From Anser cygnoides (taxonomy: Eukaryota; Chordata; Aves; Anseriformes; Anatidae), in assembly GCF_040182565.1 (NCBI RefSeq), contig NC_089886.1:10361001-10425000 (forward strand): a DNA stretch of 64,000 nucleotides, in the 5' to 3' direction. A program made the position numbers and the translations under genes. Of this stretch, positions 37,356-51,359 are shown piece after piece. A model generated the notes under the pieces. It had not been told where the DNA came from. It did no database searches and was given only the letters and a program-made list of their open reading frames with translations. How positions within the stretch are numbered: the stretch's first letter is position 1; the number at the start of each line of letters is the position of its first letter.

Positions 37356-40300
37356 CTACCTCGAGGGGCAGACTGCTATTATTAAATGGAACATTAACAC
37401 AGGGAACACTATTTCATGCCTTTGCAAGGCTCTGTAAACACGGATAGAGTACTCCTCATATCCAAAGCATTCTAGCCATGTTTTTAAGTTAGCAAGTGCC
37501 TGAAGAGCTATTTGTTGAGAGATGGGCCCCAACTGCATTACAAACCTCAGTTTCCACCACCACAAGTCCAGACTGCGGTGTGAGCAGGGTTTGGGTCTAG
37601 CCCCTATGCTTTTACTACCCAGCTAATCTCAGACTTCTCGTTTAGATAATTTAAGATCTCAAAACTCATAAGTTGTTGTTTCTGATACTACCAGGATGCA
37701 GGCAGCATATGGTCTTATACTATTTCTCCCACTTCTTCAGTCTCCATCCCCACCAAAGTGTTCAAAAGCCTGAAATAGCAACATCAACGGGTGATACCAA
37801 CAGTCACTCCCTCTGACCCCTCAGAGTAGGGGAAGCAGCCAGCTTGCCCAAGAGCCAGCAGGAGCCCATTTAAATGGTGGCACTAAGAGGACGTGGAGCT
37901 CTGAAGAAGCCTCCAAGGACCGTAGCTTACACAGGAATTGTTCACTCCCTCAGTACCACTGAGGATGTACATATGCTGCTCTGCCTCTAGTTGCCTGGTC
38001 CTCACTTCTTCCTCCACTGAAAACTAATGTAATATCATTTCTCTACAGGCTTTCCATCCATTTTTAGTTCATTTAAAGACCTTAACCCACAAAGGTTAAG
38101 GACCAAGCCAGTGATAACACAAGGCAGGAGCGTACTGCAGTACAGCCAGCCCAGGTTTGCTCTTCAGAGGCTCCGGGGCTGCCCCATCCTGGCTATAAAA
38201 CTCCCTGCAAAAACAAATTGGATTAAGCTCAAGTGAGATTGTGTGAGATCTGGGCTGCAGGGACTTTTCACTCTAACCTTTCCTCAGTAAGAACCCCAAA
38301 GGCTCGGCATGACAATAGGACAAGAGAGAAAGGAGGGAGACTGAAGCCATTAAGAGAACTGGACTCCTGGGGAGAGGAGAACAAAAAGATAAGATGCAAG
38401 GTAAATAAAAAGGGGTGAGGGCTTAGCTGTGACTTCAGAGAGAGAAAGGGAAGGGGGAAGGGTCAGATTTTACACTAATTAACCTTGCCTCAAACCCTAG
38501 ATGTCTGCAACAGCCCCAAGAGATTGCAGCATGGGCAAAGCTGCAAGTGACAGGCAGGCCTGACCCATCTCCACCCTTTAAGTTAAGGATGAAGAAAGCG
38601 ACAGAAGAGTGACAGTTCCACCTCCAGATCCCAGGCAGAGTTTGCTATACTATAGGTCTGGCCTGAAAACTGAGTTTGATCTGGAATCTCTCCACAGCAT
38701 CACTTTAGTTTTTGTAAGAAACAGCACCGAAAATGTGCACCTGCTCCCTGATACAAAGCACAGATGCACAAGCTAGCCTCTAAATGCAGGAGCTCCTGTT
38801 AATCCAGTGTGACTACTCACAACCTGAAATTATTAAGCATTTATTTAAATACTATCCTGGATCAGAGTATGTCATGAGTATCCTCTAGCTGCACAACTAG
38901 CTGCAGCAGCACCCAGTTCTGGAAAGGACGGTAAAATATAATATTGACAGAACGGTAAAAGTCATGCAGCAAGTCACAGATGTAGAAACTCTGAGGACTA
39001 ATACACCAAATTGGATCTCCATGTCTTTGTACTACAGCATATGGAAAGAGATATTGTATAGGTGTCTCTGTCCTGACTGGTTGATATAAAAATAGTGAGC
39101 CTCATTTGGATGTTCTGGCAAGTAGAAACAGGGCGACTGTCGTTTAATGCACATACTTGTTCGCTTGGAAAGAATTCAAGTTCTTTGTGTACTAACATTG
39201 AAAAAGCATCACAGGAAAAGGTGCTTTCCTCAAACACTTAACAACCACCTTTATTCTGATGAAGAAAACTATCTCCACAGCACAAGCCTGTCTTTCCTCT
39301 TTGAACCCCTCTAGAGCAGGGGATCCCCAGAAACAATGGAGGATCCCCCCCAAAGCCTTTGCATACAGAAGGATTTTTCATTGTTTGTGTCGAGCTATTA
39401 CAAGTATACGTACACCTAGAATTACTGTGTCACAGGTTAACTTTGACATACATTTCCCAGCATGATCTGCTGCCACTGAACTGTATCAACAGATCTTTGG
39501 GAACCCTGATTTTTCAGGCTTCTGTCCAGAGCCCCCCTTTTTCTCCAGCTACAGAATTTAAATAAGAATTTCGCAGGACTTGGGAAAGCCAAGGTCAGCC
39601 CTGCCAGCACCTAGCACATTACAGTCTAATTAACAGTCACAGCAGAAGAAAGAACAAAGCTGCGTTCCTGTTCTTTCAGTATGAGAAATCAGCAATTGAG
39701 AATTCCTGCCTCCTGAAAAGTCTTTTGCTTCCCAGTCCAGTCTGAATTAGTTTAAGCCTGAGGCAGGCAAGCACGACAAGCCCCCAGGAATCCATAACCA
39801 CCCTAATGCTTCTGGGTTGCAAAGCATCTCCACCACCATCTGTTTTCAGTCACTCCAAAATGAGTTCTGAAGAGTCAATTGTTTTCTTCTAGGAAAAATA
39901 AACATGCAAGCTGCTATTCTCCTGATTTCCAGCAATTTTCTGCTGTGGGTAAGTGTAGCTTCGGATTTTAGAACATAAGTCTCATTCTCATCCAAAGAAT
40001 TTTGCAATATAATTACCTCATTTTTACTGACTTGGATAACTGCTGCCCTTAAGAAAAAAAGTGTGTGAAGTCTGCAAGACTAATCCCTCCTCCTGCCCCC
40101 TTTGTTATAAAATCTTGGAACAACTGATAGTGATTAATCTCACTCGATATTTCTTTGGTTCTCTATTTGTTGACTTAGGCATTTGTTTTATGACTGATTG
40201 TTTTCAGTTGCTTGGACAGCTGTCAGATCTGTCCTGTGGTTTGATTTGGCTTTCAGGGAGCAAGATTATTATTTCGTATTTTACAGCAATACCACATAGT

Positions 40301-42737
40301 GGCTGACAGAGGTGGCCCTTCGAAAACCATACATGTGAAACCAAAGCTACCTCCAGACTGGGAGAAGACTTGCCTGAGATTCTGCAGGCAGATTCTACAT
40401 GCACATGGGAGGCAATAACAGTATTTTTTTTAATACTCCCAGCTTACACTCTGAATGCACATACTCTCAAGTATGTTGCCAGAAAGTCCAGCCCCAGGTG
40501 TAACAAATATTTGCACCCTCCTTGTACCTTTATCTCACAGCTGTATTCTCTGGCTCCACTTGTCCTCACCCTTACTCTCCTACTTCTCTTTCCTCATGAA
40601 CCATCCACAGACATCTGTATGACCTCCCTGGCTCACCCTCGTGTCCTTCTGATTCCAGAAACCTCACCAGCCAGCCACTGCCTCAAAATCTGAATGGAGA
40701 AAGACCTGTTACCTGTCAAAGTCCCTCCCCTAAAACATGCAGAATAAAGTTTCTCTAAAGCAGATTTTTCATATTAGACAGTGCTTTCATTGCTTTCACA
40801 TACAATGCTCACAGGTTTTGCTGGTTTCCAGAAAATATACAAATAAATCAGAATTTATTCGGGAACTTCAGGGTTCTCTGTTACCACATTCGATTTTTCT
40901 ATGACTGCTGTGCTCATTTATACACAATTTCCACACTAACAACTTAATTTAAAGCAGAGCTTACACATGAGTTTAAGCATATTGCAAGAGCAATGACTAC
41001 TGACTACAATTTGCTAGAATTTAAGCACTTTTATGTAAAAGAACACTCTTGGCATCTTACAGGACACATTATTTGATCTCCCTAGCTTATCTTCATATTT
41101 GTCTCTGTCTAGTTACAGCCTCCTGCACCAGCTTAAGCCAGCACTGGATGGTGGTGGTTTAGCAACACAGCAACAGCTCAGAGGCCACACTTACTCCCTC
41201 TTTTTTTTTTTGTAATGTTACTTCCACTGCCCAAAGTTAACTGCATATGAAAACAGAACAAGTGCTCCAAAAGACCATGAAATGAGGCATGGGCATCGCT
41301 GTTTCAGCATGCCTCCACCTCCTACAAAGGAAGGTGCCTCCAGTTCTCCCCACCACCCTGAGACACCCTCTCCTTCCGCTGCCCACATTAGTCTCTCAGT
41401 CTGGCTACCACTGCCCTTCCTAGTAGGCTGTGTTACTGTCAGCTCTTTAAAAATAATCTTTTCCCACTTGCCAGATCATTATTTACCCTTTCAGGCCAGC
41501 TGAAGCATCTTAAATTATTTAGACAAGATGCCTCTCTGGTTCTCTTCAAGACTACAGCCCTGCTACTGTTTTCAAGCCTCACGCTCATTTCTCTTGGGTT
41601 TTTACTTTTCTTCCTCCAGCCCCCTCCTCCACAACATGCTGCAAGCAGTGGAAGCGAGCCCCATATTATGTATGACCTGAGAGACTTCTTAAAACAATAG
41701 ACCTGAGCTTGTTTTTTTTTTTTTATTACCAAAAATCACTCACTGGCATCTTCGCTTCTTAGCTTTCTGAACCATGGCCATAAGTTGCTGGGAAACAGCA
41801 CAACAGTTGTATCTTCATCTCTACGCCCTCATCACCTTCTCTAATATATTGCAAGGGTGGCCCATTAAATCCACCAGCCAAGTTCAGCCGTGCACGTTGC
41901 ATGGGTCTAACACTACAGGCTGCAGTGAAGCTTCCCCCAGCTCTGCTCCCACACAGATCTTTCAACCCAGTTCCTTCCCAGTTCCAGGAATCCCACCACG
42001 CTCCTTTCCCCTCCATCCCTGGTCATCTTCAGGCTCCATCTTCTGCAGACACGTGTAGCACAGCTGCAGCAGCACTGTCTCCTCCCAAACCACTTGGATG
42101 CAGGACCGAGACTGTCCTTGAGCAAATCACCACAGTATTTCTATCTCTTCTGCTTTCCACCACTCTGGTCTCATTTCCATGATCTGACTCTTCTTAATCC
42201 ACATTGCCCATTCTCACACCCTCTCACATCACATGGTGAAGAAGGTGACAGTGTCAAACACTCTTAAATCCAACTAGACCCCATTTGCAGCTTCAGCTAC
42301 CAGCTTAGTTCACCGCTCGCCTTTTAAACAAACACAAACAACTACAGAAGAGCTAGCAACAACAGAAACAGGCGGCGGCAGAGCAGTACACACTGAAACC
42401 CAGCATGGTCCCCCATTAGGGAGAAAATTTCAAGCGCTTTAATCATGACAAACAGTCTCTCGGCTGGTGCAGTGCCAGCATCTTCCACAGGAGTTCATCA
42501 GGCATGAATTGGCCCCATATGTGAAAACCCACTACAATTTGTCCAGTTTCTCCCATCCCTGCGGAACGAAGTCTCCATATGTGAGATCCCACAGAGCTGT
42601 CAGCCAATGTCACATTTCAATAACAGCAAAAATAACTGGGGCTGCACAAACCAGCAAAGCAATCCCATTGCTCATAAACTGGCAAGTGACCTAGGTTGGC
42701 AGTGTTTTTGTTGATCACAACCTTTTCTGTGGAACAA

Positions 42738-42815
42738 AACATAGGAACTATCAGGCCAGAACAGACTCAGTGATCCATCTTCTTGTCTTCTGTCTCCAGC
42801 GGAGGCCAACGCTGA
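42738..42815 (+). mobile_element. Possible ancient CR1/L3-like relic
   Basis: CATAGGAACTATCAGGCCAGAACAGACTCAGTGATCCATC and the following TCTTGTCTTCTGTCTCCAGCGGAGGCCAACGCT resemble a motif widespread in reptile genomes (TAAGAACGGCCATACTGGGTCAGACCAATGGTCCATC, then CCTGTCTTC, then GTGGCCAATGC). Divergence is high and the family name is uncertain. Confidence 0.35.
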
Positions 42816-44272
42816 TACTTTAATGGAAAATTAAAAATGGATACACAGAGCCTGCAAGGCACCTGGGTCAGTTGTGCAATCTTCTTCCCTTGACCCAGGA
42901 CACGGCTGTACTACTTTTACACACAACTGGGGTATGCCACGCTGTAGTACCCCAGATATATTTCTATATGACAGTACCCGATGGCCAAGTCAGAGGACCG
43001 TAATTTCTTCTTCCTTTTCATTTTAGCTTAATCTAACTGCAAGTCCTCTGCAAGAGGATCAAATCTTTGGCCTCTCACTACAGTCTGCAAGACTAGACTC
43101 TACAGACGAGTTCAACTTGGTGTCAAAGGGTGACATTTTTCTTAAGTATGTTAATGATTTTTCTTGCAGTAGTTGAAGTTTCATGACATTCTCTTGACCC
43201 TCACCCTGTTTCAGAGCTCTAAACCCTTTCCTTCCCTTACCAAATTAAGGATGGTTAATTTGCTGTCTCTTTAGAGATCCTCTAACCCCTGACGTCATGA
43301 GCTTTTATTCTTTCCTATCTTTATTCCACATTATCCTGGACAAGCTTTTTAAAGTTCAGCTATAGAAATACTTAGCTCGACCCTAAACCAACATTGTCTT
43401 CTCAGTTCCCACTATACAAACCAACAGATTAGGGGAAAAAAAGTAAAGATAGACTGAGACAATCTATTTTAGGCTGTTGTACCTGAAGTAGAGTTTAGGG
43501 AAGTCACCATACTGATGGTGATACACTGAAGCATATTCTTTCTAAACTGCAGCTATTTACTTTCTGCATGAGCCGTTTCATTTCCAGAGCAGAGACTGCA
43601 ATCAGGGGCTCTTACATGCATGTTTTCTGTTGAAAAAAATCTGCAAATATTAAAGTAAAAGAAAATACAGTCTGGAATATTATTTCTTCTATTTTTCCCA
43701 TCTCTTTGAAAGAAGTGTCTTTAAATGCTGTGCCTGTGAGCCTAGTAGAACATGTCAACATGATGAACTTCTAAATCCATAGTGGAAAAGAGCACATAGA
43801 CACTTTTGTCATGAGCTACTGAAAATCAAAACATTTGTATCAATTTATATATTACTAGCACTCACAGCATCTTCTGATTACAGAACTTGAACTACGGAGA
43901 CAAAATGCTTGCATCCATCCCTGAGCTGAATATTTTCTGAACTGGCACCTCTGACAGCCCCACCACCTCTGTTAGATGATGAGCTGCTGCTCACGCTCCC
44001 ATTGTGTGCCTTGCCAAGCAGGCAGCCTTCAGGCAGCCAAAGCCTCGCTTTGTCCAAACTGCACCCACCCTCTAGTGGGATGAGGAAAAAGTGCTTCTCC
44101 AGGCTGCTCTCTTATTTATACATTGTCTCCCAACACAGCACAGTTTGCTATATTACTCAAAGAGCTTGCATATAGGATAGGCATGCTAAGATTTTTCTCT
44201 TTTTGCCTGCCTCTACCCACCATGCATCACGTGCAAAATATGCATTAATAAGACACATGAGCTCTAAAACAC

Positions 44273-44340
44273 GGTTATGGCCCCGATGAGTTTCACCAAA
44301 AAACAAAAGTTGTTTGGTGAAACTCATTGGGACCATAACC
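44273..44340. repeat. Long near-perfect hairpin (28-bp arms)
   Basis: The left arm is 44273-44300 and the right arm 44313-44340, with a 12-base loop that can pair a further AAC/GTT. In + strand RNA the arms would form 26 Watson-Crick pairs, one G-U wobble and one C-A mismatch. The surrounding sequence shows no transposon terminal repeats or tail. It could be a small inverted duplication or an unannotated structured RNA. It is more perfectly paired than most microRNA precursors. Confidence 0.9.
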
Positions 44341-46696
44341 ATCTTAGAGATGAGCTCTTCCTTCTAGTTTTCCTTGCACCCCTCAGAGTTTGGCACCATT
44401 TTAACTACAATTTCATAGGTGACTAAGCGCTTATTAACACAGGGAACCAGTGACTGTAGCTACATACATTTCTTTCACTACAAAGGGAAAAAAAATACAC
44501 AAGAACAACAAAACAAGCTAACTGCCTCCACCCCACTCCCCCAAGAAAAAGTATATCCAGACCACTTTAACTGTTAGAAAGACAAATATCCTTGACTGCA
44601 GAACCAGGGATGTAGACTATTGTTGCATAACGAGCACTGCAGCTGGGGTAAGACCTGTGAAAAGGCAGCAGAGCTGCAGACAAGTCACAATGCATGACCC
44701 AGGTCAGTTGTACAAAACAACAAGGGAGCAGCGCTTAGAGCAAACCAGTCTTGAAAGCATTCACAGCGACTGAAAGCCAACTCTTGCTTTCCACAGCCCT
44801 GCCAGGCAGAAGACACAGCGAGCTGCCCTGCAGGAGGTGGACAAATAGAACTAAGGGTGACCCCTCCACCAGCCAGGAACGCAGCCCCCAGTACCTGGGC
44901 AAGAGCTGAGCAAGTCTGGTGGCCACAACCAAAGTCAGCAACGGCCCAGTTCCTGAGGCAAGCCCAAATGAAGCCAGGAGCAGCAGGCACAGCTCCCAGA
45001 GGGACCTCTGGGGATGAGGGACTCAGGTGGAGCAGTTCAGGGCACCCCTCAGAGCTTGTTAGCAGCCTGGCAAACATCTTTATAAACCCAGGCTAACAAA
45101 CCCAGTGAATTCAGGTGAGTCAAATTAGGTCCAAAAGAAAGAAGTAAGGACTTACAACTTGCAAAGTTAAGAACTGTTAATAAATATATATCTCTATACT
45201 GTCCACAAATACAAAGCTGAAACTTGCAAATAAATGAGGTCTTTAGCCATAAACTCTGAAGAAAGCTGGAGGTAAAGAACTGAATCTACAAAGAGCGATG
45301 CCTTTTACTGGTCTGACATGCACGACAGCATGCACGACCGTGCATTACTGGTCACTTCAGCAAGGTGAAGGACAGAAATACAGCAGGCAAGGCTGTTCAA
45401 AGTAAGAGAGGACCTGGAACAACTGAGCAGGAGTGCACAGAGCCCGATCCTTGCCCTGAAATGATGCAACCAGCAGTCTCCAGCAGCCTGCTAGGCAGAC
45501 TCAGGTCTAGAATGGAAACAGCATGAAGCGAAGAAGGGGGGTGTGGAATAAAAATAAAGCTATCTTTCATAGATCACATGGTCCCACCAGGAAACACGGA
45601 AACCTCTGACTTGTCTGGCTTTCTGTCTCTCCCTCCCTTCGGGTCTTTTGCAGAAAGCATAGCCTGTGTGCCCAGGAGGTGATGAAATTCCTAATGCTGT
45701 ATGGCACATGGGGAATTTGGGGGATTGCAAAACAGGATGTTTCTTGGAGGAAATACAGTCTCAGCAAGCAAAAGGTTCAAGTACGGTACATCTCACAATG
45801 ATGTAAGAGTTTGATTATGCATCTCGCTTAAAGCCCAGCTTCGGGTTTTAGTTCTAGTAGAACTAATAGGCAACACCTGCTGCGATGAAAACAATTTCCG
45901 TCCCTGAACTCTAGCAGAAGTGTTTATCTTTTGAGTTAGAAAATGTTTCTCTAATGTCTGAACAAGACTCCAGGGACAGGAACATATGCCCAGAACTGAC
46001 ATTTCTGCGCAACAGACAGCTTACAAAAATAAGAATTAGAAAAACCTGGTATCATCAGACGTCTCATCCAATAAAGTCATTAAATGGAAAGTACAGCAAG
46101 GTTCTCCTAACGCTTCCTTCCCTGCCACTGTAGCCCTACTTGCTCTTTGTAGAGCAGAAACAAGAGACTACTGAAAAAGCTTGCTGGGGTAAAAGCTGAG
46201 TTCAATATTCAGGGCTTACCCAGAGCTGGCCCTGGCAAAACTGTCATAGGCTTCAATGGAAACACTACCCAAAAGTGGGCCTCAGGACTTGGGCCTCTTG
46301 GTTTTAGTTACTAATTTTATTATTAAAGGTTAAACAGAGCTGTTGACAGTACAAACGATTTTCTTACGTAAGCAGTGAAAGGGAGATTGTCAGATATGCA
46401 AGATAAAACAATACTGCCAAGTCAAGGCAATATAGGTTATGGGTGAACGTCCTTTCCCAGAACATGCTGCACCAAATCCTGAGTTTCCTCCTCTTCCTCA
46501 AGCAAAACTCCCATTTAAATCAACTGGAGCTCAGTAGGATCATGAGGCAGAATCAAACCAAAGAAAGGACCTCGGGGTTCAGCCATGGCCACTACAAGGA
46601 GTTTGAGAGACTGGAGCTGTTGAAAATGAAGAGCTCTCACTTAACAGAACAAAATGTGTAAGCAGCGAAAGTTCATCACCACCAACAGAAAGGTGG

Positions 46697-46721
46697 AAAA
46701 AAAAAAAAGAAAAAAAAAAAA
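46697..46721 (+). repeat. Interrupted poly-A tract
   Basis: A12-G-A12. A retroposed-element tail is possible, but no element body is recognisable to the left. Confidence 0.9.
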
Positions 46722-47099
46722 GCATGCTTTGCTTTGCACAGAGAAAAGAAAAGGCACAGGTTCCAGGCTTAATCAACAAAGCTGAGGGGTGAAGCATTGC
46801 TTCATTTTTGAACTTACAGAGACTGTTTGTCCTAATAATGTGCTGGAATGATAAGACAGACCTGACCGAGGGTACTCTTTTGCTGGGGTACCAAGAACAG
46901 ATGTAAATCCTGAACAAATTCATTATTTAGTGCCAATTAAATACTACAGCTACAAAATAGGTGCTTCAGCCATTCCGTTAAACACACACAACCCTTAACA
47001 ATAAACCCCTTGATGGCAGGAATATCAGGGAGGCATACAGGGCTTTCCTCCCATACTTTCTGCTATGATATTATTTATCTATTGCTTGGACACAGAGTC

Positions 47100-47410
47100 T
47101 TGTTTTTCATTCCTGAGCAAAAATAATAACACTGAACGATGCGATGGTTAAAAATAATAATCATCCAGTCAAAAGCAAACTGTTCTCCGTTCAGTCTAAC
47201 AGCCCCTCATTGGTTTGGCGATTAGGTGGCAACCCATAAGTTAACTTCCTGGAAAATCTACTGGTTTTATAATGAAATTGCACTGTCAGAACCATACGAT
47301 CGTTCTGTCTTTAATAACAATGCAACAGACGCTGCGGGAAATTCCTGTGGTCGTCTGTCCTCTTCAGATACAGCTATCATCCAATAGATCATCAACTGCA
47401 CAATAGTCAA
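47100..47410. promoter_or_regulatory. Candidate conserved non-coding element
   Basis: AT-rich sequence that still retains CpGs (GAACGATGCG, TACGATCG, AGACGCTGCGG) and transcription-factor-like words: AACAATG (47316-47322, SOX-type) and GTTAAC (HNF1-like half). No repeat family is recognised. Conservation is inferred, not shown. Confidence 0.35.
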
Positions 47411-50374
47411 TGGTGTCGCAAAGTTTTTGACACAGTTAACACATTAACACATTACACAAATGTAGGATTTGAGCCAATTCTCACCAAAGCCAATGGAAAA
47501 ACTCCAACTGAGTTGCGCTGGGCACTGGGATTCGGTCACACGTATTGTCATTCACACAGAAAACAAGACAATTGCAGCAGCTCTCTTCTGACATCAGCGT
47601 CTGTGTCTACTTGGGGCTTTGGCAGAACCTCATGAAAGACTGAGTCTCAGTCCTGTTCCTTTTAAACACCCTGAGAATCACTTGGGGTTGTTTTTTTGGT
47701 ACAGAGCACTCAAAAGGATGTTGTCACAATTCGCAGAACTGAAATCAAAATTTTTGTCTTTTCTTCTTAAATTTCAGATACTTTTAAAGAAGATTTGGTT
47801 TTTACCCTTATGCTATACCCAACACGTTTTAAAATAAAGAAGCGGCAAACCGTTGTTTTGCAATCAACCCCACGATCATAAATCACAGGCCAGCTCCAAT
47901 CGTGTACTGTTGAAGTACATGGTCGTATCAGCAAACATGCCAGTATACCTAACCACAGAATGTATTTTCTGAGCAAATGTTTGGTAAGGCTCACATCATT
48001 TGCTGAGTAAGAGTTCATTGGGATTGATCTGCTTAGGAAAGGAACACCATGGATGAAAACATACTGTGCCTTTACAGTCACAATACTAACACAGCAATAA
48101 ACCCTATCTCAACTGAAAAATCAAGCTTAAAACAACAAAATCCTTGTGCAAACAATGTACTGAAATATCCAAACTTCCAATTTAAAATAAAAAGGTAAAC
48201 AATAATGAAAGGGAAAGACTGGGTATTAATCATTATGGCAGTGATCCCTGCTGGGCTGGAGATCCAAATGAATGAGTGGGCAAGAGAACCTGATCTTGGA
48301 AATATGCTCACAGAGACACAAGTAGGGGCCTAAATCCAAGATAATTTTTGCTTTTTGTGAAATCAGGGCTTCAACAGCAGGGAAAAAATGTACATTTTCC
48401 TATTAATATGGAAAAAGTACTAGCCCTGAAGAGGCAGAGACAGAACAGACAGTTCGTAGGTGTCAGTGAGGTCTGAAAGACCCCTGGGGACTGTCCCAGG
48501 AGTGGGTGCAGTAAGCAGGAACACACTTACTCTCTCCAGGACACTTCCCTCAGCAGATGCTTGCTGTGTTGCATCTGTTTCTGACAGAGATCTTAGCTTC
48601 TCGCCTAACACAGTACTTCAGCAGCACTTGACGTTGTGCTGAGAATACAGCCCATGCAAGCAATAACTCGAGCTTGTCTAACGGAGATTTCCAATCTCCT
48701 GTCTCAGACAGAGCCTTCAAAGGAAAAGGGTTGGAAAAGATGATCAGGAAGTGATGGCCACCTCGTTGGTGAGGATCCATCAGGGTCAGCCACATAACAC
48801 CTGCACCCATTATCAAACGCTGCCCAACATCATACCCTTAACCCCAAAATTTAAATCAGTGCAAAAATAAGATTTTTCAGTAAGGTGGAAATATATTGTG
48901 AAGGACTTTCTTCTTTTTAGTTTCCCTGCAAAGAACACAATCTATGTATCTTTTAGCTGAAATTCATAGAAGACTGCCTGGTTTACTTGGGGAAATGGAG
49001 AACGCACATTCACTGCGGTGTGCCTGCAGAGGGAAAGAAATTACTTCTCTGAAAGGGTCAAGCTCAGGATTTCAGCCTGCACTTGAAGCAGGGGCTAAGA
49101 TTAAAGTCCTGCCTGCTGGAATTGTGAAATCTCTGTAAGCAAGCTTACAAGCGAGAACTAGCACAGCCGGCAAGGTCTTCCAGCTGGGAAGGAGTCACTC
49201 GATGGGTGAAGAGATGCTGAAGGGTGCGGATGGACTGGAAGGTGCAAGAGCACATCGGAGGTGAGGCTGCTCCTCTGTGCAGGCTGGAGGGCTGCTGAGA
49301 AGCCACTGCAGTATTTATGATGGATTTTAGGTCCTTATGCCTGTACCAATAGCTGTTAGTAATTTTTTTTTCATTGTTCCCTCTTCCAGTTTTGCAGATA
49401 GCTATGACGAAAACCTTTTGAAATACCACACGGAGGCAGGAGATGAACCTGGCACATCATGTGCAATGAGGAGACTGCTGTGGTAGGGCCTGATGGAGCA
49501 CTTCAGCCAGGAGACGGATTTGCAAGGCAGCTTGTACTGAGCTGAATGCAGAACTCGTGATGTGAAAAGATGCTTGTTCTTACAAGGGCTCCATAAAATA
49601 GCTCTAGTGAAAAGTCAGGTCATAAACAACTGAATGAAGGAACTTCAAAATCTACACTGATGAAGAAAAAGAAGGTACTGAATGAGCCTAAATTAGACAG
49701 ACTCCCCCAGGGAAGCAGAAATAGGGATCTTGTTAAGGCACCAGCTGTTAATTCCCATCTGTAAGTAATTTCCCGTCCTATCATCTGTACAGAATGAAGC
49801 CCTTCAGAAAAGGATCGTTAGTGAACTGGCTAAAAACTGGAGGTGGCCCAAGTGCGAGCTTGTGGTAGGTGTCCCACGGCTCGGAGGAGACCGTCTGTTT
49901 CCCACGTGGGTTTGAGGCTAGATGAATTTTTAGGCAGAATAGAGGCAAAGGTCGCCAGTGACAGGATTGCCCAAGTGTAGGGAAACCACATCAGGGAAAA
50001 ACAGAAGTTGCTGAAGCAGCAGAGTCACCATCAGCCACCCTTCCCAAGGCCCATGTAAAACACTGGCCACACAGCTGCTGGTGAAGGTATGACGCTGACA
50101 GCCTGAAAGCCAGAAACATTTCTGAGCCATGGAAAACGGGCGCTGCTGAAGCACATGGAAACTGCAAAAATTAAATAAGCTGTAATTATCAGCTGCATCA
50201 GACTACACGAGAAACCCAGCTCTTAGAGAAGTTCACATTTATAACTTGAGTGGACTTCTGATGAAATGATCACTCTCTCTGGTGCTGCTGGGCTTTGAGG
50301 GACTTCAACTAAGTGTTGTTTTACCTGTGAAATGCAGCCGAATCAGCTCAGTAGGGTGCTGTTTTGGAGTGAGT

Positions 50375-51358
50375 TCATCTGTCTGTTAACTGTGCTAACG
50401 TATTTTCCCCTGGACGTTTTTCAGACATCTCCAGTGGGTGGGAGTAGAACAAGTGCTGCCTCTGGGGGCAAATCACGCTTCCCCTGCCTTTCCTCCAGGG
50501 TGACAGAGATGAAGTGCTCCCCGTGCGGCCTCTGAGAAAAACTGTGGTGAAATCAGCTTGTGATGCGCTGACGTCCCAAAGGATTCCCCATGCGCTGACG
50601 CCATTTCCACGAGCTGGTGGGAACCAGCTGTCCCGAGCTGGACCAGTCTGCAGTGACCGAAGCCCAGATTCAGGAGAACAGTGCAGGAGAACGACACGAG
50701 TGAGCAGCAGGTGTGCCTGGTGGAAAATCACATCGCCAGGACAGAGTTCAGTGTACCTGGTGTCACAAGAGAGGAGGTTGGCTCTGAAACAGCTCGATGA
50801 ATTAAAGGCTGGCAGACGTGACAGCAGGAGAGGAAGAATGTGATGAGAAGAAACACGAGCCCACTCTCCAGGGAGGAAGAAGGGAGGACCCTTGCCCTTC
50901 AGCCAACATCGGACGGCACTTTTAAACCAGAGGGAGCTCTCCAAGGGCTCCGTCATCACAGCACTGGTCAGATGGCAACGAGAGAGAAACAAAGTCACGT
51001 GCTGGAGCACAGCCAGAGGCATCTGCCTAAATTGCCCTCGGCAGACCCAACGGCAGCAGTAAGAAATGCCAAGAGAGACTTGGTCAATGCACTGACTATT
51101 GAAGCTTTCATTTACAGACAAATCTACCGTTATCCCCACGTAGCAGACAACCACAGTGGAATTCCAACCGAGAGAGGAATACATTTGTAGTTTAGCTATG
51201 GCGCCTCCAACACCATCAGCAGTTTCCAAGTACCAAGACAAAAGAACTGGTGGTACCCCGGTCTGCCGAATGTCATTCAAACCCATAAATGTTCGAGTGA
51301 GATAGCAGAGAATGATACATGACCTAACCCAAGATGTGAGAACTGAAAATATCTTCAC
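50375..51358 (-). other. Unexplained 327-codon open frame (probably not a gene)
   Basis: An ATG-initiated frame with no stop for 327 codons, by far the longest outside the CpG island. I recognise no domain: residues are Ser/Leu-rich with scattered Cys, there is no repeat, and the hydrophobic start (about residues 4-25) is not a clean signal peptide. Two + strand frames (50514-50843 and 50840-51190) are open across the same DNA, which suggests base composition rather than selection. There are no splice signals or poly-A signal that would frame it convincingly. It could be a decayed retroelement, a lncRNA exon or chance. Confidence 0.2.
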
Positions 51359-51359
51359 T

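Larger units (their letters stand above)
34346..44272. other. Intergenic, no gene seen
   Basis: Includes the IR1-bearing candidate element and the possible CR1/L3-like relic at 42738. A weak match to an old SINE (TCATGCAGCAAGTCACAGATG) lies near 38960-38990. Proline-rich frames near 34381-34843 look compositional. Confidence 0.6.
44341..50374. other. Intergenic, no gene seen
   Basis: Contains the A12-G-A12 tract and the 47100-47410 candidate element. Frames near 44685-45096, open on both strands, are GC-driven and unrecognised. Confidence 0.6.

Noticed and set aside
38940..39000. Third ancient SINE relic
   Set aside because: Only a TCATGCAGCAAGTCACAGATG stretch resembles the MIR/L2 consensus; flanks do not follow the expected order.
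46580..46640. Possible CR1 internal fragment (GAGAGACTGGAGCTGTTG)
   Set aside because: The match covers under 20 bases and does not continue into flanking CR1 consensus.
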